From Clostridia bacterium (GTDB lineage Bacteria > Bacillota > Clostridia > Oscillospirales > CAG-272): a DNA stretch of 64,000 nt. Shown one piece after another: positions 53,196 to 61,444 of the stretch (positions are counted from its first letter, which is position 1; each line of letters begins with the position of its first letter). The notes beneath the pieces are model-generated. The model searched no databases and had not been told where the DNA came from. It was given only the letters and a program-made list of their open reading frames with translations. A program made the position numbers and the translations under genes. The stretch covers positions 1 to 64,000 of the forward strand of contig JAFQFR010000027.1 in the NCBI GenBank assembly GCA_017398595.1. The letters run 5' to 3'.

Positions 53196-53717
53196 TTAGC
53201 TATGCGGATTGCCGAACTTGTTGTAATTGCGCACCAGTGCATTCCAGGTTGCTTTATCGACGATACCGGTTGCGGGGAGGTTGTTGCGCATCTGAAAACG
53301 GCGGACGGCATTTTCCATGGTGTCATCAAATACGCCGCTCAGCTCGAGCGGTGCGAAGTCGTCATAGGCAACGGTCAGAGCGTTCAGCAGAATTTGCAGC
53401 AGCAGGACAAAGTCGCTCCGTTCGCCCTTCTTTACGGACTGCCCCTTTTGGAAAATATACAGCGGCAGCGGTTCGCTGGCTAAAAAATCGGCTTCCAGTG
53501 CCTTTTCATACAGCCGATCATAGGTTGCTCTGTCTACATCGCCTGTCACCGGCAAACCGTTTTGTGCCTGAAAAGCACGCACCGCTTCGGAAGTTGCCGT
53601 GCCGTAAATGCCGTCGATCGGGACCGTCACGGTTTCGCCCGCTGCGATTTGCAAAGAGCGCAGCAGTTCCTGGATATGCCGAACGGCATTGCGAGCGTCA
53701 TCATTCTGATAGGTCAT
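53196..53717 (-). CDS. Tandem peptidoglycan-binding domain protein
   Basis: 173 residues made of two PG_binding_1 domains and little else: the first about 10-72 ([23 protein letters not shown], then [12 protein letters not shown]), the second about 85-168 ([34 protein letters not shown]). No signal peptide, membrane segment or catalytic domain is seen, so export is unexplained unless it acts in a spore compartment or after lysis. It is third in an operon with the SpoIID-like protein (gap 11 bases). GAGGTGAG precedes the ATG. Confidence 0.85.
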   Translation of the reverse strand: MTYQNDDARNAVRHIQELLRSLQIAAGETVTVPIDGIYGTATSEAVRAFQAQNGLPVTGDVDRATYDRLYEKALEADFLASEPLPLYIFQKGQSVKKGERSDFVLLLQILLNALTVAYDDFAPLELSGVFDDTMENAVRRFQMRNNLPATGIVDKATWNALVRNYNKFGNPHS

Positions 53718-53728
53718 TTCATCTCACC

Positions 53729-55132
53729 TCATTCTGCCGTAATCGTATATCCCGGATACTGCCCGGGCGTGGTTGTGCTGCCGCTGTACAGGTCCTCATA
53801 GACTTCCGCGATGGCGTTCCAGGTTTCCACATCGGCAACGCCGTCCTCTTCCAGTCCGAACAGGCGCTGAAATGCCGAGACCGCGTTATAGGTCAGTGCG
53901 CCGAAGTAACCGGTTACGGGAACATAGGGAATCTGCGTGTAGGTCTTGCCGATATAATTGAGATATTCCTGCAATACGGTTACATATTCGTTTTCGGTTC
54001 CGACGCGCAAAGCAAAACCGGGATAGGGGACGGTGGTACCTTCCATAAACTGCGGCGGGATCGAGGCGATCAGTCCCTGATACGCGTTGTAAATGGCATA
54101 CCAGGTTGCTTCGTCCACGATACCCGTGACGGGGAGGGAGTAATTCTGCTGAAAGCTGCGTACCGACTGCGTCGTTGCGGGACCGAAGAAGCCGTCAATG
54201 CCGGTAGGCTGCACTGTGGGCACGAAGGCAGCAATGTAGGACAGAAAGTATTGCAGCAGCCGCACGCCCGTACCTTCACTGCCTTGCTGAAGCACTTCGG
54301 GGAACTGTCTGGATACTTCCTCCAGCGTGATGCCCTCGGAGTTCAGCTCGGCGATTTTTTTCACACTGTTATAGATGCGCAGAATGCTGTACCAGGTGGC
54401 ACGCCCCACGACACCGTCGGGTGTCAGGTTGAAAATGCGCTGATATTCCCGCACCGCTTCCTCTGTCTCGCCGCCGAAGTAGCCGTCAACCGGGGAGATC
54501 TTGGGGATGGCGGGATAGTTTTTGGAAATGCGGTTGAGGCGGATCTGCAACACGCGGACATCATCGCCTGCCATGCCGAGACGAAGCGGTACGCTCGGCA
54601 CGCTCGTGTCGGGCGCCGTGAGCGGCACGTCGGTGACAATGTCGATGTTGTCTCCGTAATAGTGCTGGAGGATCTCATAGGGTATTTGCCCCTGTTCCGC
54701 CAGCGTGACCGTGCCCCATTGTGAGAGCCCGGGACATTGCGTCTGCACGCCGTCGCAGTATTGTGCAAACAAGGGTTCTACTACACCCTGCCGCCGAATG
54801 TAGCTGTCAAAAATTTCGTCCACGATCCTCGATATGTTTTCAAAATAGTCACGACCGGGTACAAAGTACTGGTCGTTCTGTGTTGTGTTCGTAATGTCAA
54901 AGTCATAGCCGCGGCTGCGGTAATATTCGGTATAGATGCGGTTAAGCGCGAAGGAGATCTGTGCATAGATATTGGCACGGATGGCGCTCTCGGGCCAGGT
55001 GGGATAGATCTCGCTGGAAGCGACGTTTTTGATATAATCCACGAACGGCACGGTGATATTCTGCGCATCCGATCCGGGAGGCCCGAGATGTACGGTGATC
55101 GTTTCGGGAATGGTCGGTAATCCGGTAGGCAT
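53729..55132 (-). CDS. SpoIID-like domain plus three peptidoglycan-binding domains
   Basis: 467 residues. The N-terminal part (about 25-165) resembles SpoIID: VASSEIYPTWPESAIRANIYAQ with the catalytic-type Glu near 37, and GLSQWGTVTLAEQGQIPYEILQHYYG near 140. Three PG_binding_1 repeats follow at about 180-255, 285-355 and 375-450, each with a DGYFG/DGFFG/TGYFG core and a trailing TW. SpoIID is a lytic transglycosylase in spore engulfment, so glycan cleavage is likely. No signal peptide is seen. It is second in a three-gene operon; AAGGAGA precedes the ATG. Confidence 0.82.
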   Translation of the reverse strand: MPTGLPTIPETITVHLGPPGSDAQNITVPFVDYIKNVASSEIYPTWPESAIRANIYAQISFALNRIYTEYYRSRGYDFDITNTTQNDQYFVPGRDYFENISRIVDEIFDSYIRRQGVVEPLFAQYCDGVQTQCPGLSQWGTVTLAEQGQIPYEILQHYYGDNIDIVTDVPLTAPDTSVPSVPLRLGMAGDDVRVLQIRLNRISKNYPAIPKISPVDGYFGGETEEAVREYQRIFNLTPDGVVGRATWYSILRIYNSVKKIAELNSEGITLEEVSRQFPEVLQQGSEGTGVRLLQYFLSYIAAFVPTVQPTGIDGFFGPATTQSVRSFQQNYSLPVTGIVDEATWYAIYNAYQGLIASIPPQFMEGTTVPYPGFALRVGTENEYVTVLQEYLNYIGKTYTQIPYVPVTGYFGALTYNAVSAFQRLFGLEEDGVADVETWNAIAEVYEDLYSGSTTTPGQYPGYTITAE

Positions 55133-55151
55133 ATTCTGTGTATCTCCTTCC

Positions 55152-55571
55152 TCAGAGTTCCGGGTTTTGACCTTCTGTGATATTCGACGCGTCGGGGCGC
55201 AGCATATCCTGGTTATATTCGGTCAGGGGGACGAGATTGACGGGCTGAATGGATGTTGTTCCCGCAAAGACAGGAACATTGATAAAACTTCGCGGATAGT
55301 AATTCTCTTTATTCACCTCGATGTTATAGGTCGCATACGGCTTTTCCGTGCCCGGTGATTCGGATTCGGATGCGGGCGGTGCGGGCAGGGTGATGCGCGG
55401 CGTGTTGCCGCTTTGATCGGTGTAGAGAATGGAGAGCACGCCGGAGCTGTTTTGCTCGCCGCCGCGGATCGTAACCAGCGCCCCCTCCACGGGTATCGCG
55501 CCGCCTGCGGTATACACAGAAACGATCAGTGTGCCGGTGGAGGTGTATTCCTTAGGTATGCGGTTATTCAT
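55152..55571 (-). CDS. Carboxypeptidase-regulatory-like small protein, first gene of the PG-binding operon
   Basis: 139 residues with an N-terminal prealbumin/carboxypeptidase-regulatory-like beta-sandwich (GTLIVSVYTAGGAIPVEGALVTI, then TYNIEVNKENYYPRSFINVPVFAGTT) and a disordered acidic C-terminus. It has no signal peptide and no catalytic residues. Such modules usually carry binding or structural roles. The stop is 19 bases before the SpoIID-like gene. GAAAGGA precedes the ATG. I see no strong SigA promoter upstream, only an AT-rich stretch with TATACTAT at about 55600. Confidence 0.7.
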   Translation of the reverse strand: MNNRIPKEYTSTGTLIVSVYTAGGAIPVEGALVTIRGGEQNSSGVLSILYTDQSGNTPRITLPAPPASESESPGTEKPYATYNIEVNKENYYPRSFINVPVFAGTTSIQPVNLVPLTEYNQDMLRPDASNITEGQNPEL

Positions 55572-55773
55572 GTGTAGTTCCTTTCATCAATGAAAATGAA
55601 TAGTATATAGTATAGAAAAAACATAAAAAACATGACCGCTTTTGTGCAAAATCAAAAAAAATTCAAAAAATGACATTTTTCTATGTTTTTTTATAAAAAA
55701 GATGGTATAATGGTATGCGTAGATAAAGCGCTTTGGCGCGGACAACAAATTGAGTAGCATATCGGGAGGACAT

Positions 55774-56901
55774 ATGAACGATTCATTCTACGGAGATCTC
55801 AGCATAATTGGTATGCGCGGTTGTGAGGCTTTCACCGCCGAAGTAGACGGCTATATCAAGGACTGGCGCCGCCATGTAGAGGACGAGACCTACATTACAC
55901 AGGCAGATTGCCCCCGTTTTGGCTCGGGTGAGGCGAAGGGTCTGATCCATGAGTCCGTGCGCGGACGCGATGTGTACATCATTTGCGATGTATTCAACTA
56001 CGGTGTGACCTATAAGATGTACGGAATGACCGTTCCGATGAGTCCGGATGATCACTATCAGGACCTCAAGCGCATTATCAGCGCGATCGGCGGCAAGGCA
56101 CGCAGAATTTCGGTTATCATGCCCATGCTCTATGAGGGCAGACAGCATAACCGCACGGCAAGAGAGTCGCTGGACAGCGCGCTTGCTTTGCAGGAGCTGG
56201 TCAACATGGGTGTCAGCAACATCATCACCTTTGATGCACATGACCCTAAGATCCAGAACGCAATCCCGCTCAGCGGCTTTGACAATGTAAGACCGACGTA
56301 TCAGATGATCAAGGCACTGGTCAAGGCGGTTCCGGATGTTACCTTTACGCACGACAAGCTGATGATCATTTCTCCCGACGAGGGCGCAATGACCAGATGC
56401 ATGTTCTATTCTTCGCTGCTCGGACTCGATCTCGGTATGTTCTACAAGCGCCGCAATTATTCGGTTATCATCGACGGCAAGAACCCGATCGAAGCACACG
56501 AGTACCTCGGCAGAGATGTCAAGGGCAAGGATGTCATCGTCGTTGACGACATGATCTCCTCGGGCGAGTCGATGCTGGATGTATGCGAGCAGCTCAAGGA
56601 GAAGGGCGCAAACCGTATCTTCGTATTTGCAACCTTCGGCCTGTTCTGCAACGGCTTTGAAAAGTTTGATGAAGCATATGAGAACGGTATCTTCACCAAG
56701 ATCTTTACCACGAACCTGATCTACGGTAAGGATGAACTCAAGGCAAAGCCGTGGTATCAGTCGGTCAATATGTGCAAGTATGTTGCATACCTCATTGACA
56801 CGCTCAATCACGATGCAACCATCAGCAATCTTTTGAACCCCGCAAAGCGTGTACACAAGTTGATTGATAATCACGCACAAAAAAACGCACACGAAGAGTA
56901 A
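55774..56901 (+). CDS. prs: Ribose-phosphate pyrophosphokinase (PRPP synthetase), long form
   Basis: Makes PRPP from ribose 5-phosphate and ATP. 375 residues against about 315 in the usual form, the excess mostly at the N-terminus and in inserted loops. Motifs: GDLSIIGMRGCEAF at the start, RRISVIMPMLYEGRQ near 110 (the flexible catalytic loop), FDAHDPKIQ near 150 and the PRPP-binding loop VIVVDDMISSGESM near 255. ATG 55774 follows a GGGAGGA site. A TATAAT at 55706-55711 is a probable -10. It is monocistronic. Confidence 0.93.
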   Translation: MNDSFYGDLSIIGMRGCEAFTAEVDGYIKDWRRHVEDETYITQADCPRFGSGEAKGLIHESVRGRDVYIICDVFNYGVTYKMYGMTVPMSPDDHYQDLKRIISAIGGKARRISVIMPMLYEGRQHNRTARESLDSALALQELVNMGVSNIITFDAHDPKIQNAIPLSGFDNVRPTYQMIKALVKAVPDVTFTHDKLMIISPDEGAMTRCMFYSSLLGLDLGMFYKRRNYSVIIDGKNPIEAHEYLGRDVKGKDVIVVDDMISSGESMLDVCEQLKEKGANRIFVFATFGLFCNGFEKFDEAYENGIFTKIFTTNLIYGKDELKAKPWYQSVNMCKYVAYLIDTLNHDATISNLLNPAKRVHKLIDNHAQKNAHEE

Positions 56902-56921
56902 TTTAACTTTTTAGAAGAATG

Positions 56922-56957
56922 AAACCGCCAACGGATCTCCGTTGGCGGTTTTGTTTA
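56922..56957 (+). terminator. Terminator of the PRPP synthetase gene
   Basis: AAACCGCCAACGGA/TCCGTTGGCGGTTT, a 14-bp perfect stem with a 2-base loop and a TTGTTT tail. Confidence 0.92.
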
Positions 56958-56995
56958 TGCGATTAAAATATACGCAAATCCGATTACCGATTATG

Positions 56996-57024
56996 TTGAC
57001 TTGTTCCTGAATGTGTGGTATTAT
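56996..57024 (+). promoter_or_regulatory. Promoter of the deoR-murA operon
   Basis: TTGACT (56996-57001), 17 bases and TATTAT (57019-57024). Confidence 0.75.
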
Positions 57025-57030
57025 AACATT

Positions 57031-57046
57031 GTCGAATTCGATAACA
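57031..57046 (+). promoter_or_regulatory. Candidate operator palindrome
   Basis: TTGTCGAATTCGATAA holds a perfect 10-bp palindrome (TCGAATTCGA) just after the predicted transcription start and before the DeoR gene, so autoregulation is plausible. Confidence 0.4.
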
Positions 57047-57072
57047 CATCTTTTCTATTTTGGAGGTAACCT

Positions 57073-57843
57073 ATGTTTATTGAGGAAAGGCATCAGGAAA
57101 TCGCGGAATTTATTCAACGGAACAGTAAGATATTGATTTCTGAAATTACAGAAAAATACGGCATCTCGGATGAATCTGCAAGAAGAGATTTAAGAATTCT
57201 TGAGCAAAAAGGTATGTGCAAGAGAACACACGGCGGGGCTATCAAGCTGCAGCAAGTAGGTGTTCGTGCATCGGCGGATTGCGACTTTGGAAAAATGCCT
57301 GTGTATGATAATTACAAGGCAATTGCCCGAGAAGCAGCAAAGTATATCCGCGAGAATGATATCGTTTATTTGACCGGCGGATCTTTTGGTTATATTATGC
57401 TGTCTTTTCTGCCGAAAGACGTTCACTATACGATTGTTGTGAATTCTGTAGATCTCGGAAAAGAGCTGCGTGCGTGGGATAATGCAGATGTTTACATTGT
57501 CGGCGGAAAGATGCGGCAGAGCGGATCTATTGTAGACAGCCTTGCTACTGAATTTGTAAGCCGAATACACTTTGATGTTTGTTTTATAACAGGTGCCGGA
57601 TTGACTGCGGCGTTCGGTTTGTCAAATGGTACGGATGAAACGGCTACATTTCAGCGAAAGGTTTTGGAAAACAGCCGCAAGCGTGTTCTGCTCATGCCAA
57701 GTGCAAAAGTTGGTGTGGATGCTTTTATTAAAGTTTGTGAAGCAGATGTATTTCATACCGTGATCACGGATTGGAACAGTGTAGAGGATCAAATAGTTGC
57801 TTTAAGAGAAAAGGGAATAGAGGTAGTTGTTGCGGAGGCTTGA
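57073..57843 (+). CDS. DeoR-family transcriptional regulator
   Basis: 256 residues: N-terminal DeoR helix-turn-helix (ISEITEKYGISDESARRDLRILEQKGMCKRTHGGA, split here over 23-57) and a C-terminal sugar-phosphate sensor domain (VYLTGGSFGYIMLSFLP near 97, VYIVGGKMRQSGSIVD near 140, ITGAGLTAAFGLSNGTDETA near 175). DeoR regulators normally answer to phosphorylated sugars, here perhaps an amino sugar given the murA gene one base downstream. The pair is more AT-rich than its neighbours. TTGGAGG precedes the ATG. Confidence 0.92.
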   Translation: MFIEERHQEIAEFIQRNSKILISEITEKYGISDESARRDLRILEQKGMCKRTHGGAIKLQQVGVRASADCDFGKMPVYDNYKAIAREAAKYIRENDIVYLTGGSFGYIMLSFLPKDVHYTIVVNSVDLGKELRAWDNADVYIVGGKMRQSGSIVDSLATEFVSRIHFDVCFITGAGLTAAFGLSNGTDETATFQRKVLENSRKRVLLMPSAKVGVDAFIKVCEADVFHTVITDWNSVEDQIVALREKGIEVVVAEA

Positions 57844-57844
57844 C

Positions 57845-59104
57845 ATGGAAAGCAAGATATATGTACACGGCGGGAAAATACTTTCTGGCGAGGTAACAGT
57901 TGATGGCTCAAAGAATTCCGCCTTAGCATGTTTGGCAGCTGCATCATTGTCGGAAGATGCAATTACTTTGACAAATGTTCCGCGGACAATGGACATTGAT
58001 GTGATGGTTCAAATTTTGCAAGATGCAGGGAAAAAGGTAAAATTTTTAGATGAGAATACTGTAACGGTACATGGATGCATTCAAAATACAGTGCTTCAAT
58101 CGGAATTGGCGTCGAAAATACGTGCATCCGCCTATTGTTTAGGTTTGTTTTTAGCTACTAACGAAAAGGCGCAAATTTCGTTGCCGGGCGGAGACAAAAT
58201 CGGTGATCGCCCTTTGGATATCCATTTGGAATGTATGGAAGATCTTGGCGTGGAGTATGAAATAAAATCAGGTGCTATACATGCTGAAAGAAAAGAAAGT
58301 ATAACAGAAGAGGTAGTATTTTTAAGATACCCGAGCGTAGGCGCAACATGCAACCTGCTTATTCTGGCATCTAAAATAAATAGAAAAATTATTTTGAAGA
58401 ATGTTTCTAAAGAACCGGAGATAGTAGATTTGGCGAATCTGTTATCCGCAATGGGCGTGAGTATTTCCGGTGCGGGAAGCGATAGTATTACAATCAAAGG
58501 TACCGAGCAGCTGAAAGGTGGAATCGCATATGAAATCATGCCGGACAGAATCGAAAGTGGTATTATTATGACCGCCGTAGCTATTACAGGTGGTGCTTGC
58601 AAAATCAACAACTGCATTCCCACGCACAATTTGGCACTTATCCGTACATATAAAAAATCGGGGGTGGAGGTTATTCAAGGCGGTGAGGATTCTCTGTATA
58701 TAGACGGTAAATCCACATATAAACCTATAAATGCGATTGCGATGCCGTATCCCGGAATGCCCACGGATTTACAGCCTTTGCTGGCTGTGTATGCACAAAG
58801 ATGCGAAGGAGAGTCTGTAATTAAAGATAGCGTTTTTCCGGAGCGATTTTCTTATGTAAACGAATTAAGAAAAATGGGCGCAAATATCGTTCGTCGTGGA
58901 AATATGATTCAAATCATCGGAAATAAATTGTTGAGCGGCGCACCTTTGAAAGGTTCGGATATTCGTGCTACGACTGCATTGGTTTGCGCAGGATTGATTG
59001 CAAAGGATGACACGATAATATCCGGTATGTATCATATCAATCGCGGGTATCCGAATCTTTGCGGTATGCTTCAAAAACTGGGTGCGGATATAGTAGTAAA
59101 GTAA
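57845..59104 (+). CDS. murA: UDP-N-acetylglucosamine 1-carboxyvinyltransferase with Asp in place of the active-site Cys
   Basis: EPSP-synthase-fold enzyme that adds enolpyruvate to UDP-GlcNAc, the first committed wall step. 419 residues. Lys/Asn of VDGSKNSA (23-24), Arg in GDRPLD (122), PTDLQPLL near 303 and Arg of DIRATTAL near 379 are conserved. The loop that normally reads LPGGCxIG is LPGGDKIG, with Asp 117 at the fosfomycin-target Cys position. It follows the DeoR gene after one base with a GGAGG site. It may be a second, regulated MurA copy; whether another copy exists cannot be seen here. Confidence 0.92.
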   Translation: MESKIYVHGGKILSGEVTVDGSKNSALACLAAASLSEDAITLTNVPRTMDIDVMVQILQDAGKKVKFLDENTVTVHGCIQNTVLQSELASKIRASAYCLGLFLATNEKAQISLPGGDKIGDRPLDIHLECMEDLGVEYEIKSGAIHAERKESITEEVVFLRYPSVGATCNLLILASKINRKIILKNVSKEPEIVDLANLLSAMGVSISGAGSDSITIKGTEQLKGGIAYEIMPDRIESGIIMTAVAITGGACKINNCIPTHNLALIRTYKKSGVEVIQGGEDSLYIDGKSTYKPINAIAMPYPGMPTDLQPLLAVYAQRCEGESVIKDSVFPERFSYVNELRKMGANIVRRGNMIQIIGNKLLSGAPLKGSDIRATTALVCAGLIAKDDTIISGMYHINRGYPNLCGMLQKLGADIVVK

Positions 59105-59121
59105 TTTGAAATATGACTTTA

Positions 59122-59166
59122 AAGCAATAGCGCGGTACTTGAAATTCAAGCGCCGCGCTATTGCTT
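59122..59166. terminator. Bidirectional hairpin between murA and the lipoprotein gene
   Basis: A 14-bp perfect stem (59122-59135 with 59153-59166) with an inner CTTGAA/TTCAAG stem. The T tracts are weak. Confidence 0.7.
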
Positions 59167-59632
59167 ATCTTTTCAGTTCTTTTTCAAAGCGATTTGTGAC
59201 CGCTTGGCTTTCTTCGGGACTGAGTATCGTATACAGCAGATACCGACCTTCACAGGTAACGACGGCGTTTTCGATTTTAGACAGTTCATCGCTGCGGTAA
59301 CGGGTGTCCCAGTTTCGCTTTTTAAAGGCAAGATAGCGGCGGATCTCGGCGATGCCTTCTTCTGTTTCGGATGCATCTTTTAACTTGAAAATGCCGATCT
59401 CGTTATATACCGTGCCCGCAAAAGGATAAAGCACGATATATTCTTCATACAGCGACAGGTCGCTGTTCATGCAGTAGCTGATATAGTCCGAGCTTGCCTG
59501 ACCGAGATTTTCGTATCCGTCGATCTCCTTGCCCAGTGCGTCCGCTAAGATCTGCACGGGTACAGCGTCGTTGACCTGCCCGCAGGACGCGAGCAGCAGA
59601 CAAACGGTGAGTAAACAAAAGAATTTCTTCAT
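59165..59632 (-). CDS. DUF4358-like lipoprotein
   Basis: 155 residues with a type II signal: KKFFCLLTVCLLLASC-G, lipobox LASC (Cys 17), so it should be anchored outside the membrane after Lgt modification. The mature part (ILADALGKEIDGYENL, YIVLYPFAGTVYNEIGIFKLKD, EGIAEIRRYLAFKK) resembles the DUF4358 family of Clostridia, which often occurs with SGNH hydrolases and MBOAT acyltransferases. Here the SGNH gene lies 1 base upstream, but no MBOAT is seen. Function unknown. Confidence 0.8.
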   Translation of the reverse strand: MKKFFCLLTVCLLLASCGQVNDAVPVQILADALGKEIDGYENLGQASSDYISYCMNSDLSLYEEYIVLYPFAGTVYNEIGIFKLKDASETEEGIAEIRRYLAFKKRNWDTRYRSDELSKIENAVVTCEGRYLLYTILSPEESQAVTNRFEKELKR

Positions 59633-59633
59633 G

Positions 59634-60404
59634 CTATTTGCCTCCGATCATGTGTGTGCATATATATTCGAGCTCGACATCCAGTCCGAGCGGCGTCAGG
59701 TGGCAGCCGTCGGTAGAATAGTCCTCTATCAGGTATCCTGCTTCGTCCGCTAAAACTTCCTGCGTGTTGAGGTAATAGACCTCTGCACGTTTGGCAATTT
59801 CTACGATCCAATTGTTTCCCTTACGGATGGAATCATTGGAAATCAGCGTATAGGAGCGGCAGACAGGGAACATGGACTGCAGAACGATTTTCGTCTGCGA
59901 ACTTGCGCTTTGAATGGATTCGATCAGCTTCAAATACTCGGAGACAAAGTATTCTTTCTGCACCAGTTCCACTCCGTTAAAGCCGAGGGAGATCACAAGA
60001 ATTTCAGGCTGCTTGAGAGCGGCGGCTTCGGCACAGGTGACCTCGGTGTTTGTCTCGGGGTAAACGATCTTTTGCTGCTGCATGTCCCAGATCGACATCG
60101 TACCGCTGCGCGGCGTCCATACCTGTGCGGTCTCCTCGCCGTCGTCCAGCATGGCAAATGCCTTGAGTCCGTAGGTACGCGAATCGCCGAGAAAGACGAT
60201 GCGGCTGAGATAGTCGGCACCGCCGTGCTCGGTGGATGCCAACAGCACATTATCTTCGGGAACTGTTTCGGAGAGGGCGGGGGTAAAAGAAAACGCCTGC
60301 ACGGTATTGCCGTGCAGGCGCGTTGACTTATATTCCGATGGTGCAGCGGTCAAACACAGCGCAAAGGCGCATGCTGCCGCCAAAAATTCGGTATTACGCA
60401 TCAA
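59634..60404 (-). CDS. SGNH/GDSL-type hydrolase, membrane-anchored or secreted
   Basis: 256 residues. An N-terminal hydrophobic segment (FLAAACAFALCLTAAP) acts as anchor or signal. The catalytic set is visible: GDSRTYG (Ser 75), VISLGFNGVEL (block III Asn) and DGCHLTPLG (Asp 232, His 235). It is probably an esterase or acetyltransferase partner acting on cell-surface polymers. It is expressed with the DUF4358-like lipoprotein. Ribosome site GCAGGTG precedes the ATG. Confidence 0.83.
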   Translation of the reverse strand: MMRNTEFLAAACAFALCLTAAPSEYKSTRLHGNTVQAFSFTPALSETVPEDNVLLASTEHGGADYLSRIVFLGDSRTYGLKAFAMLDDGEETAQVWTPRSGTMSIWDMQQQKIVYPETNTEVTCAEAAALKQPEILVISLGFNGVELVQKEYFVSEYLKLIESIQSASSQTKIVLQSMFPVCRSYTLISNDSIRKGNNWIVEIAKRAEVYYLNTQEVLADEAGYLIEDYSTDGCHLTPLGLDVELEYICTHMIGGK

Positions 60405-60439
60405 AGCACCTGCTTAAATTGAAGTGCTTTTGACATCCC

Positions 60440-60853
60440 TTATTTTTTGAACATAGAGGTATATGCATCTTTTGCATTTTTATCCTGCTTGCTCTCGAGG
60501 AATGCATGGGCAAGCGCGAAGACTGAATAGAGCAGCGTAACGACAGAAAGCATGATCAGCGACTGGATCGATGTGGAGACGATGTTGCCGATCACGGCAA
60601 ATGCCAGGAATGCCGAACCGAGTACCAGCAGATAATGCGCGAGAATACGCACTGCCATCGGCAGCTTTTTATATGTAAGTATGCCGCGGAAAATGCTGAG
60701 CACGACACAGGTTGCGAGTAGCATCGCCGTGCCGCTCAGTGCCAGTGTGACGGATTTCTGCTGGAAACAATATCCGGCTGCATATATAATAAATACAAAT
60801 ATCGTAAAAAGTATGCAGGAATCGGTCAGAATCTTTTGAATTTTTTTTGACAT
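60440..60853 (-). CDS. Four-segment membrane protein, unknown function
   Basis: 137 residues with about four membrane helices (about 12-32, 36-56, 70-90, 97-117) between charged ends (MSKKIQK and KQDKNAKDAYTSMFKK). The topology recalls DUF3021 proteins but I cannot confirm a family. It has its own GAGGT ribosome site and lies 35 bases upstream of the SGNH gene on the same strand, so it may head that operon. Confidence 0.6.
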   Translation of the reverse strand: MSKKIQKILTDSCILFTIFVFIIYAAGYCFQQKSVTLALSGTAMLLATCVVLSIFRGILTYKKLPMAVRILAHYLLVLGSAFLAFAVIGNIVSTSIQSLIMLSVVTLLYSVFALAHAFLESKQDKNAKDAYTSMFKK

Positions 60854-60940
60854 GATAGTACCTCATCTAAAAAACTATGCAATAGTATCATACCATATTT
60901 TTGCGCATCTTTCAACAAAAACTTTGCATAGGAAAACTGC

Positions 60941-60975
60941 GTGAATATTGGTGAATATTCATTGACAATATTCAC
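60941..60975 (+). promoter_or_regulatory. Repeated GTGAATATT half-sites at the nusB promoter
   Basis: Two direct copies (60941-60950, 60951-60960) and one inverted copy (CAATATTCAC, 60966-60975) surround and overlap the -35 box. This arrangement suggests a repressor or activator site. Confidence 0.5.
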
Positions 60976-60990
60976 TTGATATTATATAAT
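60962..60990 (+). promoter_or_regulatory. Promoter of the nusB-xseAB-ispA operon
   Basis: TTGACA (60962-60967), 17 bases and TATAAT (60985-60990): full consensus. Confidence 0.88.
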
Positions 60991-61039
60991 ATAAAGTTGA
61001 TAGACCATGCATTTTTGTATACAAAGAAATGGAGCTGCT

Positions 61040-61444
61040 ATGCTGAACAGACATGAATCGAGAGAAGCCGTCCTCGGACTGGTTTTCGAGAATGAATACG
61101 GAATCTACGAGGACAAGCAGGAGCTGTATACCACCGCTCTGGCTGCCAGAGAGATCGAAGAGAATGAATATATCAAGACGGTGTTTTTCGGTGTGATCGA
61201 AAAAGCCGATGAACTCGACGCATATATTGAAAAATATGCAAAGGGAAGAAAGCTTGCACGCATTGCCAAGGTAGCAAAGTCGATCATGCGCATCGCGATC
61301 TATGAGATGCTGTATATCGATTCGATCCCTGCGAGCGTTTCGATCAACGAGGCGGTCGAGCTGATCAAGGAATACGACGATGAAAAAACCAAGGGCTTCG
61401 TCAACGGTATTTTGAACGCCGTGAAAGAGGAAATCGAAAAATGA
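61040..61444 (+). CDS. nusB: Transcription antitermination factor NusB
   Basis: RNA-binding helical protein that joins NusE/NusG in rRNA antitermination. About 134 residues: RHESREAVLGLVFENE start, KVAKSIMRIAIYEMLYIDSIPASVSINEAVELIKEYDDEKTKGFVNGILNAV-type second half (split motif, about 80-130). ATG 61040 follows a GGAGCTG site. It overlaps the next gene by 4 bases. Confidence 0.95.
   Translation: MLNRHESREAVLGLVFENEYGIYEDKQELYTTALAAREIEENEYIKTVFFGVIEKADELDAYIEKYAKGRKLARIAKVAKSIMRIAIYEMLYIDSIPASVSINEAVELIKEYDDEKTKGFVNGILNAVKEEIEK

Noticed and set aside
53135..54724. Plus-strand open frame of about 529 codons opposite the PG-binding operon
   Set aside because: It lacks a ribosome site, its protein is Arg/Cys-rich low quality sequence, and the minus strand carries clear domain motifs.
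53196..55571. Phage lysis or tailocin module
   Set aside because: No holin, portal, tail or integrase genes nearby, and no amidase or muramidase domain; SpoIID-like content fits sporulation or wall remodelling better.
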